64,000 bases of DNA from Schistosoma mansoni (Eukaryota > Platyhelminthes > Trematoda > Strigeidida > Schistosomatidae), in the NCBI RefSeq assembly GCF_000237925.1, contig NC_031495.1:5619852-5683851 (forward strand), in the 5' to 3' direction. A program made the translations under genes and the position numbers. This document shows positions 38,101 through 48,900 of this stretch, in pieces. Position 1 is the stretch's first letter, and the number at the start of each line of letters is the position of its first letter. A model generated the notes under the pieces. The model was not told the DNA's origin and did not search any database. It was given only the letters and a program-made list of their open reading frames with translations.

Positions 38101-41100
38101 TCTTGTTCCCTTAAAAATACTCTTCATTTTTTGTAGTATATACGTTTCATATCCGTTTCTATCTCCTAAAGCAATCTTAGAAACATTATGATGTCTGATT
38201 CTAAGTAGTTGCATGTTTTGCCATCTTCAACTTCTCTGCATAATCGACAGCATGTGAAAATTTCAAACTTCTATAATGAAAACAAATGTCAGGAGGTTGA
38301 GCCTAGTGTGAGTAGGGAAGTTGATGTATCGGGATGAATGAATAAATAACCACAAAATGTATAGAAAGCTACTATTGAATGTGTAAAGTGAACAGAATTT
38401 TATCAAACCTAAATGTTGTGCTAAAATTATATGTATAGACAATTGTCTGAAATCTATTTGATTATCATTAATCGTGACAGCAAATAGGGAATTAGAAAGT
38501 ATGAAAGACTGGTTATATATTTTGGTTATTTTGTTAACACAAGAGCTTGAATGTTATTCTGAACAGCCCTCATCGAAACGTTTTTTCCAAGTTACCACAC
38601 TTCTATTTTATCAGTTGATTAAAAAATTAGGTCACATTGATGATTTATGGCTTTCGCTAGGAAGTCAATATCCCATTTGAAACTACCATCTTGACAATAT
38701 TATTGTTACGGCTTCTCAGCATACAACTATTGATACTAAATAAATGGTCTACCATTATTAACCACATGATCAATCTGTACATTAACTGGACTGTAGATTA
38801 AGTAGAAGCATTTACCATTGTATAATGCATAAATATATCACTGAACATTGGCAGTAAAAATTTTCGAAATGTTCAGAAAAAATACCAATTGGATGCAATT
38901 TTGATTTTATTGGTAATTCGTTCATTCAAACCCTTATTTATTATTGTAAGCAAAGATGGATAGTGACTAGCAGTGGAATCCAGTTTGACGCGCGTTTTGT
39001 CCTATTTGGGACTCATCAGCTGGATGTACATGCATCTCAGAGTTGATGTACACTCTCGGACTCGAACCCAATACCTTTCGCTCCAAACGCCATCGCGTTC
39101 TCCACTCGGCCACTGAGTCCTGATAGTCCTGATAGAGACTGACCAGTCGCAGTCTTAACACATCGATGGGAAGATTCAAACAAACAATACTAAATGAACT
39201 TATTTATTATTATTGTTATTATTATTATTATATTTGAACTTTTATTCACGTACTTTCACATTTAACAACTACAAATTGTGGTCACAAGACCTTATTTAAT
39301 TAATTTTGAAGTATGGAGTAATAAGAAAAGCTACCCTTGATAAATACCCTGGGTACATATTTCAATATATTCAATATATTCTTAGTTAATACTGTATACC
39401 CTCCAGTAATCATTAATAGTTAAATCATATTAGACAGTCATATAACTTTATACTGTAAATTATCAAAATTACCTAACTATGGAGAAATCCAGAACTGACT
39501 ATGGAAATTGTACTTGAAAGTGATGATGAGGTTGTTAACTTGATGACAACTGAAACTAATTGAACCAGAGATCATTCTCATATTCAATTAAATATATTCT
39601 AGATAATCTTTAATGATGCGTTAAGTAGAAAAAGCGTAATTAAGAATGAGACACTTTTAGTGTGATGGATTTGACGTAAAAACGGTAATTTTTGTAATTT
39701 TTATTTAATGAAGTTCTAATCCTTTCATTAATTATATAATTATAACTTTTACAGAGGTTTATCAGTTATATTCATAATCTGAAGGGGGGTAAAGTATTTA
39801 AAATTGTGATCCTAAGGTAAACAATGGATAAGAGATATAAAACGGATAGTTCCTAGGTTTACAAAATAATTAGTACACAACAAGTACTGTGTATTTACTA
39901 AGCTTTCCAAAGGTTGTTTTAAGATAAGGTGTTTTCACAAAACAGTTATAATTACTTGCCATATGGTCGAAGGTTATCGATAGGGAACTGTGATAAGATG
40001 GTGGTTGGAGGTGGTCGACAGGAAACCCTGGACCCGAGTTTCGTGCTACTTGACACTCGTCAACAAGGTATACCTGTAATCTTGAGAGAACTGGTGCTCC
40101 TTGACGGATTCGATCCCGTGTCACTCAGCTTCACAGTCAGAGACGTTACCACTGAGCTATCAGGTGTTTTCACAAAACAGTTATAATTACATGCCATATG
40201 GTTGAAAGTTATCGATAGGGAGCTGTAGGCACACACTGAGTGAACTCGTTAATTAGTGGGATATGCCTTGCTGGAAATTATTAACTAGCACGAAATTTAA
40301 ATAACACGTTTAATACCGATTTCCTCCAACCATGTAACACAAAAATATACTGTAGACATGGTGTTCAGCTAGTTAGAATAGTGGTTTTTGCTACAACCTT
40401 ACCGAAAGAATTTAATCAACTCTAAAAATTTTGACAAACATGACATTAGTTCCCATTCCGTAATCAATCAGTGTATCATTGTCATTCACCTGAATAACTA
40501 TTTCAGTTTTCTTTAAAAAATAACGTTTAACTATAAATAGCTCAAAACACTAGTGAATATACATTTTTAATTTTGTTTTAAATCGTCAACAAATCAAGAA
40601 ATAATAGACGGCGTTTTTTAAGAATGATTAAGTATGTAAATGCAGCCAGAACAATAAAGTTTAGAGAAATGACTAAAGGTAAGATCTATCAATAGTATAT
40701 TGTAGGTCATATATTTCAGTTAACGCACCCAAATGCCCTAGTACAGCCGAGAGTGGGGAGAGTCCGCTCTCCCTCTCCAAATGCTCTCACATTGCCACGT
40801 GTATATAGCCTCTGCCAGAAAATTCCTACTCACTGCCTTCTCGTCACATTACTGTTGTTTATGAAATTGAGAGGACGAGAAGCGAATGTTCGGCGCTTTA
40901 ACCGGGTTGGTGGACACGGAAAGTTCACCTAGGGGAGTTGGAAAACCCTGATTCCAAACCAATGGTGCACATGGGCTCCAGTATCCTGAAGGAGTGAATG
41001 GAGTATGAACCAATAGCTGGTCACTGGCTACCATAGGACTGAATCTCCTTACGATGCTCCACTGTCTTGTGGATCAGACCTTTAGGTCGAAGTCTCCGGG

Positions 41101-42186
41101 TGTGGCCTGTTAAGTAAACCACCTGCTTCAGTTTGGGCACGTGGGCAGTATCACAGCCCCCACACAAATCGGATGAGATTTGTGAGGCGCATATGTATCT
41201 GGTGCTTCTTTGTACCAATATTTATGTGCTTAAATATAAATATATTTCGGCTAACCTGAAACCTGTTACAAGTTATCCTAACCTTTTTAAATAAACCAGC
41301 ACAGTAGTTGACGATTTTATGAACAAATACCTATATTATTTTTACTAAACTAAATTCTCTACTGCTTGGTAGAAGTAAAACAAGGTGATTAATGTACAGA
41401 AATATGAAATGGTAATTTTCCTGACTATTACATTCTTACATTTCGATTTACAAGACACTTCTGAAATTTGTAGTCATAATATTATGTTATGTTCCAAAAA
41501 GTTTATATTTTTTCATAGTAATCAATTGGAATCTACTTTTAAATAAATGAGTATATTCACTAATAGTGTGGTGGACGCTACTCATAAGATTGTATGTAAG
41601 TAATATACAGCGGAACATGGCGTCAAAGTTGCAACAATTTTCAGACCGAGTGAGAATTTTCAGTACATAGAAAGCGCGGCGTTGGCAAGACACTGGGAAA
41701 GTAGACGAGAAAGCAGTTCAGACGGTAGAACACACCGAAAGATGCAAATGGATGATTGAAGGCTATATATAATTATTATGTAAATACTTTGTAGCGTTTC
41801 ACAATAAGTACACATTCCTCATGCCTATTACCCTCTCACAATAGAATGTGTTGAGATAAGATTGTACTGCTTAAATGTTTTCCGATTGAGACGTAGTTTT
41901 TGATAGACATTGAATAAAGGATGTTAAGTACAAGTTAACTAAGTATTTAACTAACCCGACAATCTGAATGGCCACAAATAATGATGTCGTTGATTCTACA
42001 TCGTAATAAAGTCAACTCTAAAAATCCAGGTGTAACACAATTTTCATTAAAATGTTCCAGTGAAGATTTTTCACAGCAAACAAAATTTCCTGGATTTCTT
42101 TCGATAAATAATTCACCAACATTTGAACATAAAAGTTTCGATGTTAAAACACGTGAATCGACACATGCGACGACAGCAGCTAATAT
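28945..42186 (-). CDS. Beta-class carbonic anhydrase, 3 exons (first exon not found)
   Basis: Zinc enzyme for reversible CO2 hydration; beta-class enzymes occur in flatworms and insects but not vertebrates, and some animal members are mitochondrial. Three exons with phase-0 joins and GT/AG borders give 236 residues to a TAA stop at 28945-28947. Visible motifs: CVDSR (first zinc Cys plus the Asp/Arg dyad) and GHSDC (His and second Cys ligands) in the first exon found, VxGxLFxxRNxGN-like VGELFIERNPGN between them, and VHGMWFEFYSGNVLLYSR in the last exon, the equivalent of the ALWFDIYTG block of insect enzymes. Compared with insect proteins about 30 N-terminal residues are missing; they must be in an exon beyond 42186 that I could not locate. 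The middle exon has a His-rich insertion. Introns of 2.1 and 10.4 kb are full of repeats. Confidence 0.92.
29210..29985 (+). mobile_element. Non-autonomous Merlin DNA transposon (copy 1)
   Basis: Ends are inverted: GGCGTGACTATAATTTATGG at the left and the complement GGTCAGACTATAATTTATGG at the right. Inside, 29400-29640 encodes the zinc-ribbon start of an ISXO2/Merlin transposase (FQCNKC, RKKSDRIGTFFSPSRLRL, WYEYCRDI); 29672-29869 encodes the C-terminal block HTNNIEAMWSRLKGLLR. The segment between, which should carry the first catalytic Asp residues, is absent, and stop codons are present. It cannot make a working transposase. Lies in the last intron of the carbonic anhydrase gene. Confidence 0.85.
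31267..31551 (-). CDS. Beta-carbonic anhydrase middle exon
   Basis: 285 nt from a TTATAG acceptor to GTAAGT. Begins AMNLLNNLGKC, continuing HSDCR. Contains a His/Asn-rich loop (HEKSHSYLAHHEHQP), then a helix-rich segment ending LTEIDLLSQ. Confidence 0.92.
32080..32645 (-). repeat. Family B repeat, split by an assembly gap
   Basis: 32429-32645 is family B on the minus strand (GGGAGTTGGAAAACCCTG, GCGAATGTCCGGCGC, TATAGCCTCTGCCAGG in element orientation). At 32080-32106, before the gap, is the tail TAACAGGCGTAAGTAAGTAA, resembling the RTE LINE 3' end. If the gap is one element, B and RTE share a 3' end. Confidence 0.65.
32107..32428. other. Assembly gap (322 N)
   Basis: Run of N inside a repeat copy. 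Open frames drawn across it are artefacts. Confidence 0.99.
32985..33076 (-). repeat. H2-family SINE, cut at the hammerhead core
   Basis: Tail, stem I strand and GAAA are clean; the copy stops in the CTGAGGAG box, where the foldback element at 33077 begins. No continuation after that element, so the insertion went with loss of the head, or the copy was truncated there. Confidence 0.8.
33077..33285 (-). mobile_element. Foldback element with a Penelope-type hammerhead motif
   Basis: Imperfect inverted termini of about 60 bp: GATAATAAATAAGTGTACAT at the left, the complement GATAATAATAAATACATTTT at the right, both leading to TTTGTATTTCTGACGT. On the minus strand 33133-33167 reads CTGATGA, a hairpin (ACTTA/TAAGT), GCGAAACGTC: the arrangement of the short-stem-III hammerheads reported in Penelope-like elements, with imperfect stem II. 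Probably a Penelope LTR relic or a MITE derived from it. Confidence 0.5.
33488..33608 (-). repeat. Partial H2-family SINE
   Basis: Tail AGAGGGTTTTTGTGGAG through GGAAGCATTGGACCGCTG to the stem II region, then cut. Head missing. Confidence 0.75.
34984..35270 (-). repeat. H2-family SINE, near full length
   Basis: Tail ATCAGAAGGGGTTTTTGTGG at the left, hammerhead 35055-35110, B box (GGTTCGAATATC), shortened A-box region, 5' extension to about 35270. The ribozyme's first core base is changed (TTGAGGA), so cleavage is unlikely. Confidence 0.83.
36030..36475. repeat. H2 SINE foldback pair with an assembly gap at its centre
   Basis: Left arm 36030-36126 is a minus copy (tail to stem III); right arm 36327-36475 is a plus copy (hammerhead to tail, ending CCACAAACCCCCTCTGAT). 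Heads face each other across the 200-N gap. The plus arm's hammerhead (36338-36383) has CTGAGGA, GAAA and GTC, with one G-T wobble closing stem II. Confidence 0.8.
36127..36326. other. Assembly gap (200 N)
   Basis: Run of N between two inverted SINE arms; the hairpin is a likely cause of the gap. A round 200 suggests an estimated or arbitrary length. Confidence 0.99.
38945..39199 (-). repeat. Sm-alpha-type hammerhead SINE with upstream flank
   Basis: Clean copy. Head with A box GTGGCCGAGTGGAG and B box GGGTTCGAGTCC; hammerhead 38978-39026 with CTGATGA, perfect stems I and III, but AAAA in place of GAAA. The 65 bp beyond the head (39134-39199) also occur at 11369-11435. Confidence 0.85.
39203..39232. 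repeat. (ATT)n microsatellite
   Basis: Imperfect TTA/ATT repeat next to the Sm-alpha copy. Confidence 0.85.
39927..40226 (-). repeat. Third hammerhead SINE family, bracketed by 65-bp direct repeats
   Basis: Between two direct repeats (39927-39991 and 40162-40226, four differences, spacing exactly 235) lies a minus-strand SINE: A box GATAGCTCAGTGGTAACG, B box GGGATCGAATCCG, then a hammerhead-like motif at 40025-40068 with stem I ACCTTG/CAGGGT, TTGACGA, GAAA, ACT/GGT and GTC. The first core base is changed. The tRNA-like head is different from those of the Sm-alpha and H2 families. Confidence 0.75.
40734..41235 (+). repeat. Dispersed repeat family B, longest copy
   Basis: Starts TGCCCTAGTACAGCCGAGAG and runs through CACAGCCCCCACACAAATCG to ACCAATATTTATGTGC. 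About 500 bp. Open frames on the opposite strand are incidental. Confidence 0.78.
41956..42186 (-). CDS. Beta-carbonic anhydrase exon with CVDSR and GHSDC
   Basis: 231 nt between TTTTCAG and GTTAGT, in phase 0. Carries all three zinc ligands. The open frame extends further upstream with a Met, but the acceptor and the homology start at ILAAVVACVDSR. Confidence 0.93.
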
Positions 42187-42871
42187 CTGAAAATTAGGAC
42201 AAATAAATAAATTGCGTGAACAAAACATTCTCATATGCTGTTAGAAATGCATGAAAGGTCATTACCTTTTGGCTACCCAAACTGACAATGTAACTAGGTT
42301 ATTAGTGGTATTGTTGCTATGTGGATAGTGAACACAGAACCGTATGAAACCGGTCAGAAGCTATCATTGGTAAGTACTTGTTTAATCGCGCTTGTACTGT
42401 TAAAAACATACTACTGGCATCAAAGCACTCCAACTGACCTTTCTGGTATACTGGGATTTTAAGGAGTTTCTGCCTTCGGTTATTTAGTTTTGATTAGATC
42501 GTTATGATAAGTACGCCTGTTCGTCACACTAACGTACAGCCAATAAGTAGAGTGGATGCCTTTCGGTTATAAACATAAAGTGATTGAAAAGGCAGTGAAA
42601 AAATAAAAAGCGTAGGACAAAAGTTTTGCCACATGATAAGACCATAGTAATGCTGACTACTGACATTACTTATATAATAAATTAATTTAACATCATGTGT
42701 ACCAGAACTTGTGGAAAAATACTATATCGAGACAATCCGTTAAGAAAGCACATATTGTAATAGAGACTAGTCAATTATAGCTTTGAATAATAAGAAGTGG
42801 AAATTATAAACTTTTACTATTACTTCTTCGCTTGTTAAACAATTGAGTGGCTATTCTTACTCAGTATAACC

Positions 42872-45800
42872 ACCTGTAGCTCTTTTAGGATTATTGTCAG
42901 TCTCAAGCCCGGACAAAGAAAGAGGGTTGGGCATAGGGTCAGCAACTCCGTCCCGTAGAAAAAAACCATGCTAAAGAACGTTAACCAAAATAAACGATTT
43001 AAACCATTTAAGCTCTGCCCTGAGAGTTGGAGTATTTCCTTTCAGAATGCTTATGACGCCTCATGGTGAAAGCCCAGATTCTCAGGAAGTCACGCCAACG
43101 ATGCCCATTATGATAACCACAGCGATAATCAATATAGGCACATGGAATGTCCGGACGTTGTAGGAAGCTGGGAAGACCTATCAAATAGCTATAGAAAATG
43201 AGGAGATACAACATGGTGGTCCTCAGAATAAGTGTAACCCACGGGACTCAAGTTGGACAGAAAAGGTTAGATTAGGGAAAGATGATGATGTACTCTGGTC
43301 ACGAAGAGGAAAATGCTACACACACGCAGATAGTTGCTCTGGTGCTGTCCAAAGAAGCACGTAAAGCGCTTATAGGATGGGAATCTCATAGATCCATAAT
43401 CATCAAAGCATCCTTCAAAACAAAAAAGGAGAGAATCCCAATGAATGTTATCCACTGTTATAAACCCACCAATGTTAGCAATGAAGACGATAAGGAACAG
43501 TTTTACGAGAGGCTACATTCGATCGTAGAGGAAAGCCCAAGGAAAGACCTGACCATCCTGATGGGAGATTTAAACGTCAAAGTTAGAATGGACAACGCCA
43601 GATATCAAGATATCATGGGACGACATGAACTGACAGTGAGAACGGAACGAGAATAGTTAGAGATTTGCAAATTTATCTGTATTCAACAAAATAGTTATAG
43701 GTGACATTGTATTCCCATACAAACGCCCACACAAAGCTATATGGATCTCACCGGATCACATTACAGAGAACCAGACTGTTCATATATGAATTACTAAAAA
43801 ATTCAGAAGGTCAGTGGAAGAAATGAGAACAAAGAGAGGAGCTGATATAGCTTCAGATCACCACCAACTGGTGGTTGCCAAGATGAAACTGAAGCTAAAC
43901 AAGCACTGAAAAACTGGAGAAACAACATTAGAGAGGCTCAATACAGCCTTCCTTTGAGATACTGACAAACTCAACGAATTCAAGAAAGCTTCCAAAAACA
44001 GCTTCCAAGACTTACAAGATTAAATAAGAGGAAACTACTATCGAGAACAACTGGAAAAGGATCAAAGAAGTACTAACTTCAACTTACCATGAGGCTCCGG
44101 GTGGTAAAGAAGCATCATCATAACGAATGGATCTCTACTGAAACTTTGAGAAGGATTTAAGAAAGGAAGAAAAGTAGACAGCAATACGCGGAAGACCTAG
44201 CAGTGACAGCGGAAAAAGCTGCAAGAAAATGAAATATGAAACAACTTAGTGATATAATGAAGAAACTAGCAGGGACACATAGTGAACCAAAGAGATCGGT
44301 CAAAGACCAAATAAGGCGAGCTAATCACTCAGATTCAGGAACAGAGGAACAGATGGGTAGAACACTATGAAGAACTATTGAATAGACCAGCCCGACTGAA
44401 TCCACCGGACATCGAAGCAACATCTACAGTCCTTTCTTAAGATGTCACTTCATCAACGATAGAAGAAATCAGAAGGGCCATCAGTCAAACCAAGAATGGG
44501 CAAGCAGCAGAGCCTGACGATATACCAGCTGAAGCACTACAGTCAGTAATAGAAGTAACTGCAAAGATGCTCCACATTCTATTCGGGGAGATTTGGGAGG
44601 AAGAACAAGTGCCGACGAACTGGAAGGAAGGATACCTCATCAGGATACCAAAGAAAGGAGATCTGAGCAAAGGTGAAAACTACAGAGGCGTCACACTGCT
44701 GTCGGTAGCAGGAAACATCTTGAACAAAATGTTGCTGAACTGAATGGAAGAATCAGTAGACGCCCAACTCCGAGATCAACTGGCCGTATTCCGTTACGAT
44801 TGGTCGTGCACAAACCAAACTGCGTCACTGAGGTTCATTGTTGAACAGTCAGTTAAATGGGACTCATCACTACAAATCAACTTCATTGATTATGAGAAAG
44901 CATTTGGCGGAGTGGATAGGAGAACATTATGGTGCTTCTTTGACACTATGGTGTAACTGAGAAAACCAACAACATCACCCGGAATTCATACGACGAACTA
45001 CACTACAAACTCGTGCATGGAGAACAGCTGACAGATCCATTCCAAGTGAGGACTGGTGTCAGACAAGACTGCGTACTCTCTCCCTTCCTCTTTCTTCTGG
45101 TGGTTAACTTGATTATTAGAACCTCAACATCTGATGGCAAGCACGGAATACAATGGACGGCTTGAATGCAACGAGACGGTTTGAACTTCGCAAATGACTT
45201 AGTTCTTCTGTCCCATACACACCAAAAAATGCAGGTCGAGATGGCCAGTGTTACAGAAGCTTATGCATCAGTAGGCCCCAACATACACAAAGGAAAAAGC
45301 AAAATCCTCAAATACATCACAGAGAGCACCAACTAAATCACACTTACTGGATAGGTTTAGGAAGAGGTGGAAACTTTCACATACATGGGCAGCAGCATCG
45401 ATGAACAAGGAAGATCTGATGAATATGTAGAGGCCCGAATTGGCAAATCAAGGGCAGTATTCCTACGATTGAAAAACATATGGTACTCAAAACAACTGTC
45501 AGCCAACATTAAAGTCAGAATCTTCAACACGAATGTCGAGGCAGTTCTGCTGCACGGAACCGAAACTTTGAGAACTACTACAACCACCATCAAAACAGTA
45601 CAAGTATTTATAAATAGTTGTTTACACAAGATACTGAATGTCCATCGGCCGGGTATCATCAGCACCAACCTATTGTGGGAGAGAACAAAACAGCTTCGAA
45701 ATGACCAGGCAACTAGGAAAAGACGTTGGAGGTGGATAGGACACACATTGAGGAAATCACCAAACTGCATCGGCAGGCAAGCGCCAACTTGGAATCTTGA

Positions 45801-45985
45801 AGGTAAGAGGAAAAGAGGAAGATTAAAGAACACACTGAGTCTTGAATTGGAAACAGACATCAAAAGGATGAGTATCAACTAGGAACAACTGGAAAGGATT
45901 GCCCAGGACAGAGTTCGGTGGAGAATCCTGATAGGCAGCTTGTGCTCCTCTATGAAATGAGACAGGCGTAAATAAGTAATCTTTG
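42872..45985 (+). mobile_element. RTE/SR2-like LINE, nearly full length, decayed
   Basis: 5' UTR at 42872-43000 (CAAGCCCGGACAAAG, CAACTCCGTCCCGTAGAA). An endonuclease domain follows (IINIGTWNVRTL near 43120, then LTILMGDLNVKVRMDN, then GADIASDHHQLVVAKMKL). RT runs about 44460-45330 (KNGQAAEPDDIPAEAL, RGVTLLSVAGN, FIDYEKAFGGVDR). The C-terminal part is open from 45367 to 45882 ([28 protein letters not shown]). Several stops and frame changes interrupt it, and the RT active site reads FAND instead of FADD, so it is dead. The 3' end is GACAGGCGTAAATAAGTAA. Confidence 0.88.
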
Positions 45986-48900
45986 ATGTTTAAAACAAAA
46001 GATATACTATTCAGGTCCCAGTATAAGCATCAAAACTTGGATGTAAACTAATCCAGATGATGAATCTCAGATAGGGCGAAATTTGCTTCCTGAATTTCAC
46101 TATGTTAGCCGTATACCAAGCATATCAGTTTATTGCAAATTAATTGAGAAAACCAAGATTAATTTACTAGAAGATTTAAAAAGTATAACTGGTAGATTAA
46201 CTTACATTTGGCTTTTCATTAAATGTTTTAAGCTGGTTTAAAAAAGACTGCTTGTTAGCATGAGATTTCAGAATTCCCAATAAAATTTGATTCATTCAGT
46301 GATGAAATCAAAAAACTGATTTTTATCTACAAAACAACCAAAATAAAAAATACGAAAATTTCTCGAATTCTTGTTGAATAAAGTCTAATCGTTTAATTAG
46401 TTAACTGTAAATTAAACATATGAAGGTGAATGTATACATATACATATACATTCTTGTTTCTAGTACAACTGAAAAAAACTTATGTCAAGTGAAAATAGTT
46501 GCGAAAATTTAAATACTGGATAATAAACTATCAGATCAACGCGAGTGATTCAATCCAGACCCTAGAAGGAGTTAAATATATACATATATGAAATTGGAAA
46601 AAGCAAAAGTTGTATAATATATTTCGGGTTTTTAGTAATTAAATGATAAAATAAAAGATGTAAACTTCTACTTAGCTAATTAGGAGTAATTAATCCTCTG
46701 AGTTCGAATTCAATAGAGAATACATTCAACTTTGGTTCGGTTATCGTCTGATGTCCATTGTCGATACTTGTCACTCACCCGTCTTGAGCGGACTCTGTTG
46801 TTAATCATTTACTGATAGGATTTTGCGGATCATTCTCAAGGCTAGTCACCAGTGGGCGCATTGATATGATTTAGCTGGATGAAGTTTAGATATTAGTCTA
46901 ATTTAAAGGTAGTTAATCTCACGGTTCCTGAAATTAATATAAGCGCATCAAAATAATCATTTCTTTTTACTGAAGTCGATTTTATCATATCACTATTTGC
47001 TTATCATTTTCATGCTACTCAGATAAACATAGATAATAATGGTTCTTTATCATGAGGCTATTGGAAGTGAGGTCACAAAATCACCAGGAAATTTACGTGT
47101 ACAATGTATATCACCCGTAGAAGAGTAGATATGTCCAATTTGAACATTTGTTTTTTAAAATGATTATAATAAGAACAAGCATATAATAGTAGGGTGTGGA
47201 AAATCTATGAATAATCACATGAGTCAAACATATGAACAATCGTTTTGTAGTATTTATTTGAAAAGTTAAACAAGACTTCTGTTGGGATGCACTGAAATTG
47301 GCTGTTAGCAACAACGAGATTTAGTTGACATTGAAATGTGTAAAATCAATTCTGTTCAATTGAGCACTGATTCCAGTTTTGAAGGTATCGACAGTAGATG
47401 ATCTTACTGGACTTTGAATTTTCCTGGTCTTAAACAAGACAATAACTAACATATTTCCCGAGTTCGTTATGTTTTCTTACATTTCAAATTGTTCATTATT
47501 AAATACAAGGTGAATTGCTTCAATTTTTAGCTGAAAAGCTGTCAACATACCCAAAACATGGTTCCCACAAATATTTGAACTAAAAAATGTTGATCAATTA
47601 GAATATTTATTTCAAACAGCTAAACCCTCGATCAGGTTATTTTAACTAAACACATAAACAAGCAAGGTTATACATTTGTACTCTATAATCACAAGGTATC
47701 AGCTATTCACATTACAGATCATAAGGTGAAGATTATTTTCAATCGAATACATACTTCTTAATCTTTTATTACGTTAGGATTAAGTAATAATCAAAGAACG
47801 GTTTAACTAATTTAAACGTAAGTTGGTAACATGAATGCAATTATTTGGACTCAAAGAAACTTATAGACATTACTTAATAGGAATCAGCCAAAATATAAGG
47901 CTCTCGTAAGACCATTTAATATTATTTATATTTTCAATGGCTACCTGTGTTTCTCTGAGATGAACGATTTGATCTTACAATTTATATAGTAAACCGTTAG
48001 ATAATAGTAGTAAATCTACGGAATAATAAATTGAATGAAGTTATATATAATACACGATTAGTTCATCAGAAATTCAAATCTACGGATTGTTGAATTTTAT
48101 ATAAAAATGTTAGAGTCAGTCAACGTGAAATTTAAGACATGAAAGATATTCACTGTCCTTCGATTTCCTATAATATACTGACTAAAAAACTGTTTCTACT
48201 AATGAAGAGCTTTGTTATATTTTGTTTTAGCCAAATGTATTGATCTCTATGGAGGATGTATGGAATTGAAATTCGTATTTGATGTGAAACCGAATAACAA
48301 AGAAGTAAACGTTTTACAAAATGACAGCTAAGTGTTAGCTATAATCGTAAATATTGATTCAGGAATTGATAAAGAGTGAGTGAAATGATTTCCAATAAAA
48401 CAATGAAAGATAGTTTTAGTTCTGTTTATCAATATATATTTCGCTAAAAAATCGATAAATCAAAACATTTTTGAACATAGACTAGGATATTGAACAATAA
48501 TAATCAGAAATTTTGTTTTATCGTCTTCTCTAAGCCGGGTACAAGTAAGCGTTGATTATTATGTTCAGAATGGTAATGAAAGTCTCACAAAGAGACTACC
48601 CAATTCAAAGAAAATAGCATCTACCTGATTTACAGATCTTCATTATTTCAGTAAAAAATTTAGTTAAAGGCCCTAAATAATGCTGTACACGGATCATTGC
48701 ACTTCTACTGCAAAGTAAATTTTCTATTTATTTTGTATTAGTCTACATCTAAGCTTTGAAATAAGGCATTTTCCAAAAACGTCGCTCAGTGGTACAGCAA
48801 ATGTTTGTTGGCTTCATAATTTTGAAAGCAGATACTGATAGATGAAAATCATTCATATGTAATAATTAATATGCCCGTAATAAAGAATTGTTGGTAATTT

